A stretch of DNA of 64,000 bases, from positions 24,692,455-24,756,454 of the forward strand of contig SFZH01000008.1 in NCBI GenBank assembly GCA_021234535.1, read 5' to 3'. How positions within the stretch are numbered: the stretch's first letter is position 1; every line of letters begins with the position of its first letter. Positions 45,917-58,237 of this stretch are shown piece after piece. The DNA is from Stichopus chloronotus (taxonomy: Eukaryota > Echinodermata > Holothuroidea > Aspidochirotida > Stichopodidae). The notes under the pieces were generated by a model, which was given only the letters and a program-made list of their open reading frames with translations, did not search any database and had not been told where the DNA came from. Made by a program: the position numbers and the translations under genes.

Positions 45917-48900
45917 GTAAGCTATCATTACCCGGTGATGCTGTGGATTTATCAAATATCATGTACTGCATGTATGTATGAGATACTGTAACATACATTA
46001 TTAACGTTATTTAAGTTGGTATGACAATATTGTACAGTGGCAATTATCATGCTGTATATGTCACTGTTACAGGATATGAGATCATCCACACAGCACGTAC
46101 CTGCAGCTCATGTAGGGCATAAGTATACTGATCTGCCTCGCATTACGAGAGGTCAATCATGGTGTAAAATGCAACAGTAGGAACTAGTCGATATTGTGAA
46201 GTTAAGCATTTTTATTAAGGAACATTGCATTGTAACATCTTGATATAATTTCTACATCAGAACTCATACCTTTGAAATTGAAACAGACTGATGCTGTGGA
46301 ACATTTCCACTCGTAGGCTGCACCATAGGACTTTCAATAACATCATCTTTGCAATCAGTGTCTCCAAAGAAAAATGTTAGACATTTTTGCTGACAATCTC
46401 ATACTGAAATCATATTCAATTTGCTTTTCTGAAAGTAGCTAAACCAACACCATCCAGAAATTTGAAAACTATATGATTGTTTTATTATGCCACATACTGT
46501 ATGCAGTAAGTTAACACTTCAACAAAAAATAAAATGTCGCTGTTAGATGATTTGATGTTGTTTCTCTGATTGTTTCTTTTTTGTATAGTTGCACTCAGTG
46601 GACACAACAGAGAACTATACAGATCATATATGAAACAGTCAGTCATGTACTAGGTAAATGATTAGGTGCATATGTTTGAATTTGATTATGGAGGGTAGAG
46701 ATACATATTTAAAATGTCAGACAACATCTAGCATGTTACTATAAATTAGCAAATATTTCAAAAAAATTGCGATTATCCTCCGAGTAGGAGTGTTTTAGAG
46801 CTACAGTATATTTATATCCATGTCATTCTGTACATATTTTTTCCACAGGTAGTCGTTTTTGGATTTGTAACTGTTGCAACAGCATCTTCACAATTTCCAT
46901 CAGTCTTACACAACCTTCAGGGGTCCATACAAATGTCTGTGTTGAATGAAAAAGATGTAAGTACTGTATTGTTACATGATCGTTAGTATTGAGTTAACCA
47001 ACAAATTTCTAAGACACCACATTATTGATGAAACCCAAAATCATTATAATCTATGATAATTGCAGATACGTCCTAAAAACTGGAACACAGAGAACTTCAA
47101 TTGGTTTCATGAAAAGATATTCTGGTGACAATCATACAAGAATGATTTAATGAAGGAGAATTTTGTTCTACCCCAGACAGTGCAAAACAGCAGCACCTAT
47201 ATCCTGCCTGTAAGATACAAGACGTGTGAGGATAGACTGCACTGGTCAATGGAGACATACTTTTTGCTGCCTCAAGATTACAAAGAAGTGGCCTTTAAAG
47301 TTGTGCAGTAGATGTTACCCTTGAAATATTGACTGCAATGGGAATTGTTAGACCACTGGGGATATTGTACATTGAGGGAATGAAGTAATTGTCACAACTC
47401 TTTATGAGTTGTAATGCTTTATTCGGAGGCAGCCAAGAGTTAGTGTGGCTGGTATGACATAACAGATTACTCACAATACAATGTACCACTGCAAAATATA
47501 CCACCGCAAATAGAAATTAGCATATTACTTTATAAATTCTAAACAGAACATTATGATTTACACCATTACAAAAGGTGTTGCAAGCATTCCTACCTTTCTC
47601 AATTTTCAGTTCACTTTTACTTGTGAATCCTATGAAGAGCTACCAAAATGATATATTGTTTCTTTTTCAGCATTTCTTTTGTATTTCATTTTCAGAACAA
47701 AGGTTGCTTTCAGAATATTCATCCTAGTAATGTTAGTGAGCATGAAGAATCATCCTTTGGGCAATGTTTCCCTGGTTACCATAAACAAAAAGAGGGTGAA
47801 GATTGCCATGGTCGTTATGGGTTAGTTAGCTTCAGTATCACAATGTGCTCTCAGGCTGCTAGTGCAGAAAGAAATGTATTGATATAATTCTAAATTATGT
47901 CACAAAGAAGGAATTTACACTAGAAATTATAAATAGTTTCTTTGATACTCAAACATCATCTTCAAGTGTCAGTTACGGCTCCTACACAGGTCAATAGAAG
48001 TTGCGGTCAGTTCCTACAGCAATCAATACAGTAGAAAACACGAGTTGAGTTTCATGATTAGCATAGTTTTACCCTATTGTAAGGTCTGCAAAATTGACAT
48101 TCACCGTCCATGGTTGATATGCTTTCTTCCTTGTTGGTTCCTTGCATCAGCAAAGGAAATTATGCAGTCAGGTTGATGTGTGTAGGTTGATGTGTGTGTG
48201 TGTGTGCTCCTGTGACACTTGCTTAGGTATACACTCTTGACCAATTGGGGAATATCAGATGAAAGTCAAACTTGGTATGTACGTTTCCACATTGAGAAAG
48301 TGTACCCTATTGTTTTAGGTGAAGGTCGAAGGTCATCTGGGGGTACTGGGGGCAAAAGTCTGAAGAACTTGTTATGCCATGGATGCTTATATGTTCCATC
48401 AGTCCCTCCACCGAATCATGGAAGTACTGTTTGAGGTAGCAGTTTCATGATCAAATGAAGAAGCAGCAGTGCTGTTGGAAGTACTGTAGGTGATCACACC
48501 GGACAAGTTTTGGCTGGAACAGTTTACATCCTCGTGCTTCAATGCTGATGTGTGCATTCGTGTAAATGGCTTTTAATAAGTGACGTGGGCAAGACACGAT
48601 GAAAGAATAAAAGTTAGTTGGTGTTCTTACCAGTGGAAACTAGACTCCAGGAGCACCCTCCAGGGAGTATCCTGTCAGTGTTGGGTGAACTTTAAAGGAC
48701 AAAGATGTGATAAGCTTTATTGCAATTTGCAGAACCTCTCTTTAAGGCTTTGAATGAAAGATTCACAGCTGTTTGTGCTTTGTTTAATAAATGCAATACT
48801 ACTCTATATTGCGGAAATCAACATCTTCAATTCATTGCATTGACTGAAATGGCTTTTTTGACATTTATGAACTCCAGTATATCATTTTACAGTATGAATG

Positions 48901-51900
48901 TATATTCCAAGTACAAGGAACCATAGTGCCCTTGGGCTGTTTTTTTAATCATGCAAAATACTTCTTCTCTTACAGAATGTATGTAACACTGTTAATGTTT
49001 GGTCACATTAATGCTATGGAAGTGGATTCATGTTTGTCATGTTTGGGGTTCAGGGTCTGAAATAGGCCATTTTATAATAGCGTGAAATATGTTTCTTTCT
49101 CTACAGATTTTATGTGACAAAAGTGAGGGTTCATTGTCAGAAATAGGCCATATGGGTTATTGTACAAAACAATGCAAAATGCTCCTTTTACTTCATAATT
49201 AACATTACATACTGTACATCTGTGGAAACACAGTGCTCTTTGGCTCTTGTTTGGTCTTTGTTTTATGCCTCTGTTTTAATATTACCAATTGTTTCACTAC
49301 ATCAGTTTTTAAATTTTTTGGAAAGACCTAATTTTCAAATTGACATAGATACATGTAATGGTCTTTCTAGATTGTTTGAGGTATGAATCAGCTCCTGTGC
49401 AGTATGTAAAATATTTAAATCATGATCTGTGGAATTGTTTCCAATTAATCGACAGATGTTGCGTCTGTGAGCATGGTACTTATCAGCCTCATGATAACAA
49501 CTGCAGCTACTGTATACAGAAGACATTCTGCCCAGATTATGGGCTGGAGGTAAATACCTAGGCTAATTTTCTTGTCTCAGATGCTCCCTTTCTTGAGTCA
49601 ATATTTCAATTTGTTTTGAAGTTTTTGCTAAATTTTCAAGATGAAAAAACGTGATTTCATCATGCATCATCACATGTTGATAATTTTTTAATAAAATTTG
49701 AAACCTTTTTATTGAAAAAAGTCACAGGTGATAGGATTGTAAAGACTGGGTGCATTACTTATTTTCTTTTTTGTTTTGGGGGGAGGTCTTGTTGGATGCA
49801 TTTTTGGGGGTGTTGTTTTTGTTTATCAAGCATTGTACATTAAAACAGTGACAATAGCAAAATGTCATAAGTCACAAAAGATTATTTTAATAGTTACTTA
49901 ATGTGTTAATGATAATGTTTGATCAACTTAGGTTTAAATTAGGTTTAGGTTCTTAAAATATTTAAACCATTATCTTTTTGATACGGTTGTTTTTTCATTA
50001 TGGCATTAATATGCATGTGCATGTAAAGTGTCTGTATGTTAGTTCAAAGATCATAAGCAAATGTTGCATGAAATGTTTCAAACTGTTGCCCACCAATTAA
50101 TGTTATCTGTCTGTTTTCAGTTCGAGGACTTTGGTTCACATACAAACAACTCAAAATGCAGAAATAAGACAGCAGGTGATCTTAGTGCTTACACTCCAGT
50201 TGGTGAGTATGGGCTTACTGTATACAGTACTAGTCTCTCTTGTCTCATCAATTGTTTTCTTTATTAGTTCTCAGACCCACAGTCTGCCCTTGGTGCATTT
50301 CGTCAGTGAATTAAAGGCCTTTTGTACTACCACAAATTAAAACTCTGATTAAAACATTATGACTTTTGATGTAGATGTTTGATGTTCAAGTACTTAAACT
50401 TACGACCGGGGCATGTTAGACTTATAACTGGGGTATTCCCATGTAGAATATGAGCTTAAAGTATCATGACTTATACTTAAAGATGCCCTTACATTAAATG
50501 CAGGACAATTTGGTTTGTGATATGCTCCTTTTTCTTTGCAGGAATGGAAAGACCTATATGTGAATCTTGTCAGTACATTTACTGTCTTGGTGGATTTTTA
50601 GTCAATTCTTTCCAGCTTAATTGGGTCACCTTTCAATAAAACCTAATACAAAAAAGGTTATGTGATACATCCTCATACACTGTGATATTTTAAAGTCTAC
50701 TAAAAGAACCATATTTCACCAAAACCTTTTTTGTAGGCCTAAATTTACATTGAAACAGATTAAATTTTCATTGAAAAAAGCTCAACAACACTGTCAACTA
50801 GCAAAAACAACTCTCAGGTTAAGTGCTTTAATTAAAATGTGAAATATGTTTACAGGTTTTTGTGATATTGTGGTATGTTGTGATTGTTTATGACAATCTG
50901 GATGCATGTTAAAAGACTTTCCCTGTAAACATTTCAGTTGAATGTGGTCAGTTTTTGTCCAATCAGTCAGGCCCTCAGATCTGGTAGTCATCAGCAGTAA
51001 GTCTGACATTGGACTGACGTCATTCTTAGGAACTTCCTTTTTGACACTGAAAAACGATGTCAGATGGAAAAGGATATTCAAGTCTTTTGCAGATGTCAAG
51101 TGGACATTAAATGGACATTAAACAATAGGATTGTGGTCCAAACAATGTCACAGGGTTGTCTTTGGCGATGTTGATCTAAGATCGAACGGCTTTGCACAGC
51201 GACACAGCAGATGTCAGACTGATGTAGATGATTGCCTTAAAGCTGATGTGCAACTGATAGCGAAATGTTTATGAAGTTAGTGATCAAATTGTGCATAATT
51301 GAAACAGTGAAAAAGTTCTGTTGATAATACCCTAGCAAGTACAGAAGTATTGTTGACCATATTGCATACTTGCAATGTTATGGTTGCATTTAAAGTTAGC
51401 AATGTTTATTTATTAATATTTTTTGTATTTTGTGTACACTTTTTGTCTACCTTCATAATATTATCTTTTTTGGCAGGTGCCAATGAAAGTATGACAACAA
51501 CAGAATTTGAGGACTTGGCCTCTGTCACTGAAACCACATTCCGGACAACAGGTAAGTTTGCAAAGTTTTTTATTTCAAGAGACTTATGGTTGTGAAAAAG
51601 ACACTGGAACAGGTTTTTACAACATTCATTTTCTTCAAACTAACACTCTGTTTTAATTCCACATAGCAATTAGTATTCTGGGAAAATTAAAGGTAATTTC
51701 CACATAGCAACTAGTATTCTGGAAAAATTAAATGTTTCTTAAGCAGCAACATTTTCCTTGAAGTTTTGTTTATTACCATTGATGAATTATCTAGCTGTGA
51801 AGACTGTGCTGAGATTATCAATGATGTTATGTGATTAGTCCATATCAGGTGTGCTAAGGTGCTTTTTCACAATAGGTGTGTAAATTAAGTCTCATTTGTG

Positions 51901-54900
51901 TTGGCATAACTTACCAATCTTGAAAAGAAAACTGGTAAACAAATTCAGTACATTTCAGAGCATTGCACAGATGGATTTACAGTGGATGGATGAACAGATG
52001 GAAATTTACAGATACTCTTTGATATATGATGATATACAGTATGTGTGGTCAGTGTGGTGTAGGTTAGTACTGTGCCAGTTTCCTAGCTTAGAGTTAGAGA
52101 TATTGTCCATTTCTACAAGCTACAAAGTGCTTCATTGATATCTTACTCAGTGGCGGCTCCAGAATGTCAGACTTGGGGGGGGGGGGGCAAACCGAGGGCA
52201 GAGGAAAATGTTGGGGGGTAAAGATTTTTGCATTCAGCGCGAAGTACGAGTCCTTGCGGGTGGGGTCCAGGGGCAAAGCCCCGGTGGGGGTCCAGGGGGC
52301 AAAGCCCCCGAAAGCTCTGAGGTTTTAGCATATCTCTCAGTGGAAAAGTAAGCCGCAAGAGAGGTATATTATTTATTTTTATATTATTTATTTTTTCGGT
52401 TGACCGTACTCTAAGGTTCCCAACTTTTTTTCTTTGGGAGTACCATTTCACATTTACGCGATACCACCGAGTACACATGCACACACACACACACATAGGC
52501 TACATACACTTACATTCCATTCCTATATTTAGGAAAACAACGACATTCCTATATTTAGGAAAACAACCACCTACCCGCCCTTCCCTTATGCTGGACTGTA
52601 AACATTCCAGAGAAAATTGGTCTGACCAGGCTGGCCTACTGTTGAAGTGGCTACAGGCATGATATGAAAACTGGCAGCCTGTGTGACATAAATTAGGCAT
52701 TTATCAATCATGGTTCCCTGGAAGCTGTTCTTATTCAGTCCAATGCCAATACATAGTTTCGTGATTAAATTAATTTTGGATGAGTACAAGATCTGATTGG
52801 CAAGGGTGAGAGCAACTGGGGGGCAACTGGGGGGGGAAAAGGAAACAATCTGGAGGGGCAAATGCCCCCTCATGCCCCCCTGGAGTGCCGCCACTGATCT
52901 TACTGTATGCAATCCCATTCCAGCAACGTCTAAAGAGTAAGATATCTGTTCATGATATGTACTTTATTAGGGGAATTGACTTTCCATCTTTTTGCATCCA
53001 GTCTTTACAAAAACTGTATATATTTTTGTTCAGAGACTACACAAACTTAAATTTCTATTGTTAAGCAGCCACAGCCATTTCCTGGTCTGCAGTTCAGTGC
53101 ATGTACTGTGCAGTGTGACCTGGGCAGGACAGCACAATATCTAGTACTACAGTAGGCCAGATACAACACTAGCAGATCCAGAAATTTGGTGTGCCCTATG
53201 TATCTGACAATTAGAATTCCATTGAGGGTGTACTAATGGAAAGGGTGTCCACTCCACTTTGGAAAATTTGTTTCATCGTGCATGCCGTCAGTGGTGCAAT
53301 AATTGACAAATGTTTTAAATTATGCCTGAAATATTGCCACAAATGGGATGTACACTGACCTTTTGCCCAGATGTTTTCCTCATCTGAGCATTTATTTCAA
53401 ACATCTCCAGAAACTTGGCATTTTCTATATGCATATATTCTTTCATTCAACAAGGATTCAGTCAGTTATGGGAATAGACTACGACCTAAAGAGAGTTAAG
53501 CCAAATACTCCACCAAAATGTATCTTAGGTTACTTGGTATTTGAAAAATGATTTCTAAAGAGGGCAGGGAACACCCCTTCCCTTCCCTTGGTGTCCCTTT
53601 GCACCCCTCCATCAGGCCATCCACCATTAGTTCATGCTTTCATCCACATATCAAAATACAATTGTACACCAGCATATTTTCATTAAAGTGGCTGTCATTT
53701 AGAAAATGTTACTCATACAAAGACTAGCTTCCACTTTGATATGTGCAATCATTGACAATTGTAGTAAGGAGAAAAGGAAAAGTGTTAATCGCCAGAAAGT
53801 AAAAGTTGTTGCAACTCTCCTGCAAAGTACTATGATCTCTCAGGAAAACAAATGTGACTGCAAAAGATGATATAGCTCTTTTATTTGGTAGTTGAATATT
53901 TCTCCCCTTCTCTAGGCTGTTGTCTCCCATTAAAAATCTAGAGCTAAATGTATGATTAGTTATCCCCCTCCCTATTGCCAGCTTCTCAGAGCATAAATGA
54001 CAAAGATGCATAGTTCAAATTGCAGACACGAGAATCTTATTTCAAGGCTCGGTATATACAGCTCAGAACAATCAGGAAATATGCCATTTCCTGACATCTG
54101 GAGGGTTCCTTGTACCGGGGAGGAAGTTTGGACCATTACATCTTCCCCGTCAAAGATGTATGAACCTAGGTATGGCCCTGCTGGCAGTATTGTCACTACC
54201 AAGTGCAGTACTCACTGAGTGGGCAGCAGCAATATTGCTTGTACAACACAGCTGAATATGGTGCTGTGCTGCATTACAACACAGCAGGACGGTTGAAGTG
54301 TAGTAATTAGGGGAGCCTCACAAATCTAATCCATCTTAGAGAGAGTTGTTGCTACCCATTGTACTAAGGAAAGCCACCAGACAGTAGTGAGTTGATGCTA
54401 CAGTGCCCTGTACCTCTTGGTCTCACAGAACCCATCCACAGGCTGTTTCAGCACTCAAGGGTGTGGGATATGGCTGCATAATGAGGAGCATTGTAAAAAT
54501 TACGATGATCTTTAAGGTTACATTTGTGAGGCTTCTCTAAAGGTTTTTGCTGCTCATCCATGTTAGTGACTATATTTTCTTTTAATACATTTCCTGTGGT
54601 AATACATTGCTGAGTATTATCAACTTTTATTATGTTTTATTTTTTTCAAAAGGTGAAGATGTCTCTACAGAGGAGTCAGTGATCACCTACATGTCTTCAA
54701 TATTTGATATTATTGCAAAGAGACTAGGTATCTTTCTCTCTTATTTTATTCTAAAGTTAGGTTATTTTTCCTGAAAACATTTGAGGTTAAATTTAGTTAC
54801 TGAATATTCCCCACATCAGAGTTTTTGTACATTGTTAGTGGCTGACCGCTGACCATCTGCCGCCCGTCCGGTCAACCTCCTACTTCTCCAGTCCTTTGAC

Positions 54901-57900
54901 ATTTTGACTAATACTACTAAAACCATGTTAGGATGTAGAGTGATGATCAATAATTGTCAATGAGTAATGTCAATTAATAGGTATCATTCCATTTTCCCCT
55001 CATTGCTTTAGAGTTTGATATTCTCTGAATATGTTAAGTAAAAATGTCAGGAGAAAGGACACATAAATTCTTGTTTGGTCCTGGTAAAATCATATGGGAA
55101 AGTCATAAAAATTAATTTCGTGGAAAGTGTAGCTGTACACTGAAAAATATAGAATGTGGTTATAGAATGCTCACTTTTGTTTACCTTTTCAAAAGCAAAA
55201 GTCAAAAGTAAAATTTAACTATTTGATAATCATTTGTTATGCAGATCTATCCTGAGGTCATACATAGGTATGTTGGAAAGAGCCTAACCTGCAATATCCT
55301 TACTGCTGCATATTAATTAATATTTTTGAATATTACTTCCTCAGATTTTCTGGTGTTCATTTTTGTTGTTGTACTATTGTCTGCTGGTGTTCTGGTGTCC
55401 CTACCATTACTCATCTGTTGGGTCATTGCATGGACTAGAGGACAGACTTTGGAGACATTCATCTTGAAGCTTTGCTGTGAGTAAATTAACATATGTGCAG
55501 ATCAATTAAAAAATAGTTTAATTTTAAATGTACAATTGGTACAGAAGGGTTACTCTATGCAGTTAACTGTGTTTGAATGAGTTTTAATTGACTAATGGAC
55601 CCAGTTTTGATCACCTGAATAAGAGAACTATAACTAATCCCTCCTGGATTCATCATCATTTTTTAATCGTCCTAGGAGATTAAAAATATATATATATCTA
55701 TATATAATATAATATATAATATCTTCATGGGGTCTTTATTTTTCTCTTGATTGAAAACTGAAATTATGATTAATAATACAAAACATTCAGAGATATTAAG
55801 ACATAGGTCTTGGGGCCAGTTGGGAGGGTGGTCACATTAGTGTAATAGTTACCTGTAAATTCGTACAGCAGCTTTGCCTTCTGTAATCGGTGTATTGTAC
55901 ACTAATTTTAAGACCTAAGGCAAGAGGCATTTAGAGGCTCTAAGGTAAGGGAAAGATGCAAATCATTGAGGGCCTTCCTTCTGGCATACATGCCAGACAA
56001 CATTTTAAGTTGTCAAGTGCATTTATGTCAATCTTGCCCCTACTGCCCCAGCTTACATCAACTGTGTTTTTCAATTCTTTATTGTCCTGTTGACATGTTT
56101 TGCAAAACCACACATTTCCTACAATGATTATGACATGGTAGTATATATTCATCAGTATAATTGTTCTTAAAATTCTTAGTGTATCATTCATGAGTATATG
56201 TTATGGTGATAACAATTATGTGCTATTATATAGCATCATTTTTCATTTTTGGTTTCGATGAAATTGTAACCTTGGTAATCATACAGGTGTATGTACAGTA
56301 TGTGTGTCTGTAAGTGCATGTGTATGTGTGGGTATGTATGTTTGTGATGCCTACCTTGTAAATGCAATATCTCAAGAGGAACTCCTTGTACAGATCTCAT
56401 ATTTGTTATGGGGGTGTACAATACTGAGTACAAGAAGCCTACTGTCATTGGTGAGGTGGGTAAGCCTAATTGAGGGCACTGAAGCCTGTTGTTTGTGGTG
56501 GAGGGCAAAGGTTATTTGGGGTCAACAGGGGTCAAATAGTGAAAACATTGTAAACACAATATCTCAAGATGGGAAGCTTGTACAAGATCCTTCTTTAGTG
56601 CAAGAAGCATATTGTTTTCAAAGGAGGTCAAAGGTCATTTGGGGTTAATAGGTTTCAAATAGTGAAAACCTTGTGAACATCTCAAGAAGGAAAACTTGTA
56701 CAGGTCTCAGATTTAGTATGTGCGTGCACCATCTTAAATACAAAAAGGCTATAGTTCTTGGGGTCAAAACTGGCCAAACAGTGAATAACTTGTAAACATG
56801 CTCTCTCAGGAAGGGAATGGTGTACAGATCTCATATTTACTGTGTCAGTTTACCTTATTAAGAACAAAATGCATATCATTCTTGGTTAAATGTCAAAGGT
56901 CATTTGGGGGTCAAAAAGATTTAATAGTTAAAATATTGTAAGCATGATATCTCAAGGTAGGAAACAAACTGCAGGTGTAATTTTCAAGGCAAGATGTTTT
57001 TTTATTTTTGCGGAGGTCAAAGGTCATTTGCTGTAACTAGTCGTCAAATAGTGAAAACCTTGTAACCACGATATCTCAAGATGGGACACTTATACAGTTC
57101 TCATATTCAGTATGTGGTGGACGTTAAAGCCTATTGCTTTTGATGGATGTCAAAGGTCATCTGGGGGTCAGATATTTCGAGATAAGAAACTTGTACAGAT
57201 ATTGTACTTACTTTGTGGGTGTACCTTATGAAGAACAAGAAGCTTGTTGCTTTTGGTGGTAGGGAAAAGTCATTTGGGGTGAACAGGGTCAAATAAAAAC
57301 CCTTGTAAACACGATATCTCAAGATGGGAAGCATGCACAAATCTGGTAGGTAGTATTTGGGTGAGCCTTACTGAGTACAAAGGCATAATTGGTGGAGGTC
57401 AATGGTCATTTGGGGGTCATTATGGGTCAGACATTGAAAACTGTGTACACACAGTATCTTAGGAGGTATTGCACGTGTATATGTCATGTTGCTAAAGTTG
57501 GTGTACCTTGTGAAGCACAAGTAGCATATTTTGGTGGAGGGGAAAATTCGTTTGGGGTCAGCAGATGTCAAAGAGTGCATTTAATTCAAAATCTCAAGAA
57601 GGGGAGTTTGTACAAAATGCATTTTTAGTGTGTTGTTAATTGAAACTTATTGAGCTTGTACAGATCTCATTTTTGATATGTAGACATATCTTACTGATTG
57701 CAAATAGCGTATTGTCTCTGATGGATGCCATAGGTCATTTGAGATCAGCCATGACAACCTTGTAAACATATCTCAAGACACGTGGAAGCTTGAACAGATT
57801 TGACATTTGGTATGCAGTGAAGCTCTTGGATATATCTCTCTGTAGTATGCAGTTGTGCATGTTCAGATTGATACCTACAGTGTCAGTCATCAACATAGGT

Positions 57901-58237
57901 CAGCAGATGTCATTGCTCATTTCAATTGGTGATATGATACATTAGTGTAATATTATAATAACCAAGTACATTACACTTCCCTGTCTAATGCAGTATGGAA
58001 GATTCATGAAAAAAGTCATGAAAAAAATTCCTCATGCATGAATTTATCGAAACCACAATGCATTTGTGCATTCTGGTTGATACTGATTGATGTAAACAAT
58101 ATGAGAATGCATTTTGAACTTTGTTAAAATTGAGAATGTTTAAAGGTTTTTTTTTTCCCCTTAAAGGTGGAGAATATCCAGTTGACCTATCAGCTGAAAG
58201 AGAAGATCTAAGAAAATGCCTTACAACAGATCTTTAA
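45851..58237 (+). CDS. TNFR-like cysteine-rich single-pass membrane protein
   Basis: Ten coding exons: 45851-45916, 46849-46956, 47696-47820, 49456-49549, 50121-50202, 50542-50589, 51477-51551, 54653-54727, 55345-55476, 58167-58237. All phases agree and give 291 residues. A hydrophobic stretch at 18-34 ending VATASSQ looks like a signal peptide core, though its N-region is long and acidic. Residues 62-173 hold 13 cysteines, including GCCVCEHGTYQ and NNCSYC, a spacing like TNF-receptor cysteine-rich domains. A Thr/Glu-rich stalk follows at 176-222, one transmembrane helix at 226-254, and a tail of about 37 residues with CC at 268-269. There is no death domain. Probably a type I surface receptor or decoy. 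The family call rests on cysteine pattern only; another cysteine-rich fold is possible. Confidence 0.65.
46849..46956 (+). CDS. TNFR-like gene, coding exon 2
   Basis: Acceptor TTTTTTCCACAG, donor GTAAGT, 36 codons, phase 0/0. It completes the hydrophobic leader (VVVFGFVTVATASS) and begins the ectodomain. Confidence 0.7.
47696..47820 (+). CDS. TNFR-like gene, coding exon 3
   Basis: Acceptor TTTCATTTTCAG, donor GTTAGT, phase 0/2. Holds four codons for Cys-rich residues, including GQCFPGYHKQ and EDCHGRYG, plus an NVS glycosylation site. Confidence 0.68.
48186..48380 (+). repeat. Short AGGTCA-family copy in intron 3
   Basis: (GT)n at about 48188-48206 followed by one degenerate unit with CCCTATTGTTTTAGGTGAAGGTCGAAGGTCATCTGGGGG-like sequence, the same order as at 26.65 kb and 56.3 kb. 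Confidence 0.7.
49456..49549 (+). CDS. TNFR-like gene, coding exon 4 (core cysteine-rich module)
   Basis: Acceptor after TTAATCGACAG, donor GTAAAT, phase 2/0. Reads CCVCEHGTYQPHDNNCSYC then CPDYGLE, the best TNFR-like stretch; NCS is a potential glycosylation site. Confidence 0.7.
50121..50202 (+). CDS. TNFR-like gene, coding exon 5
   Basis: Acceptor TCTGTCTGTTTTCAG, consensus donor GTGAGT, phase 0/1. Reads FEDFGSHTNNSKCRNKTAG, with two N-glycosylation sequons (NNS, NKT). Confidence 0.7.
50542..50589 (+). CDS. TNFR-like gene, coding exon 6
   Basis: Strong acceptor TTTTTCTTTGCAG; donor GTGGAT is weak but gives the required phase 1. Without it the frame stops at 50637. Reads MERPICESCQYIYCL, closing the cysteine-rich region. 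Confidence 0.6.
51477..51551 (+). CDS. TNFR-like gene, coding exon 7 (stalk)
   Basis: Acceptor TTTTTTGGCAG, donor GTAAGT, phase 1/1, 75 nt. Thr/Glu-rich (ESMTTTEFEDLASVTETT), a likely O-glycosylated stalk. Same length and phase as exon 8. Confidence 0.68.
52148..52896. mobile_element. hAT-type MITE in intron 7 of the TNFR-like gene
   Basis: Terminal inverted repeats start CAGTGGCGGC at the left and, inverted, CAGTGGCGGCACTCCAG at the right, across 749 bp. A perfect 8-bp direct duplication ATCTTACT flanks it (52140-52147, 52897-52904). CAG ends with 8-bp duplications define hAT. No transposase is encoded; a (CA)n tract lies near 52477. Confidence 0.9.
52905..54652 (+). other. Rest of intron 7; no gene seen
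   Basis: AT-rich sequence without repeats that I could define; no conserved frame. Confidence 0.5.
54653..54727 (+). CDS. TNFR-like gene, coding exon 8 (stalk)
   Basis: Acceptor TTTTTTTCAAAAG, donor GTATCT, phase 1/1, 75 nt. Reads EDVSTEESVITYMSSIFDI and ends at the membrane-proximal AKRL. Confidence 0.65.
55345..55476 (+). CDS. TNFR-like gene, coding exon 9 (transmembrane)
   Basis: Acceptor TATTACTTCCTCAG, consensus donor GTGAGT, phase 1/1. Encodes the membrane helix (FLVFIFVVVLLSAGVLV, then LPLLICWVIAW) followed by TRGQTLETFILKLC. Reading on without splicing would stop 2 codons later. Confidence 0.7.
56330..57800 (+). repeat. AGGTCA-family tandem array in intron 9
   Basis: Degenerate units of about 120-135 bp with the phrases TGTAAACACAATATCTCAAGA, TGTACAGATCTCAT and AGGTCAAAGGTCATTTGGGGTCA. 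Perfect DR1 at 56625-56637 and 57014-57026. Preceded by a (TG)n-rich stretch (56290-56345), as at 26.65 kb. Confidence 0.85.
58167..58237 (+). CDS. TNFR-like gene, final coding exon
   Basis: Pyrimidine-rich acceptor ending TTAAAG, phase 1 entry. Completes a second Cys and reads GEYPVDLSAEREDLRKC...TDL to TAA 58235-58237. Confidence 0.62.

Noticed and set aside
47065..47128. Possible exon between coding exons 2 and 3 of the TNFR-like gene
   Set aside because: A good acceptor is present but the required phase meets a stop before any usable donor.
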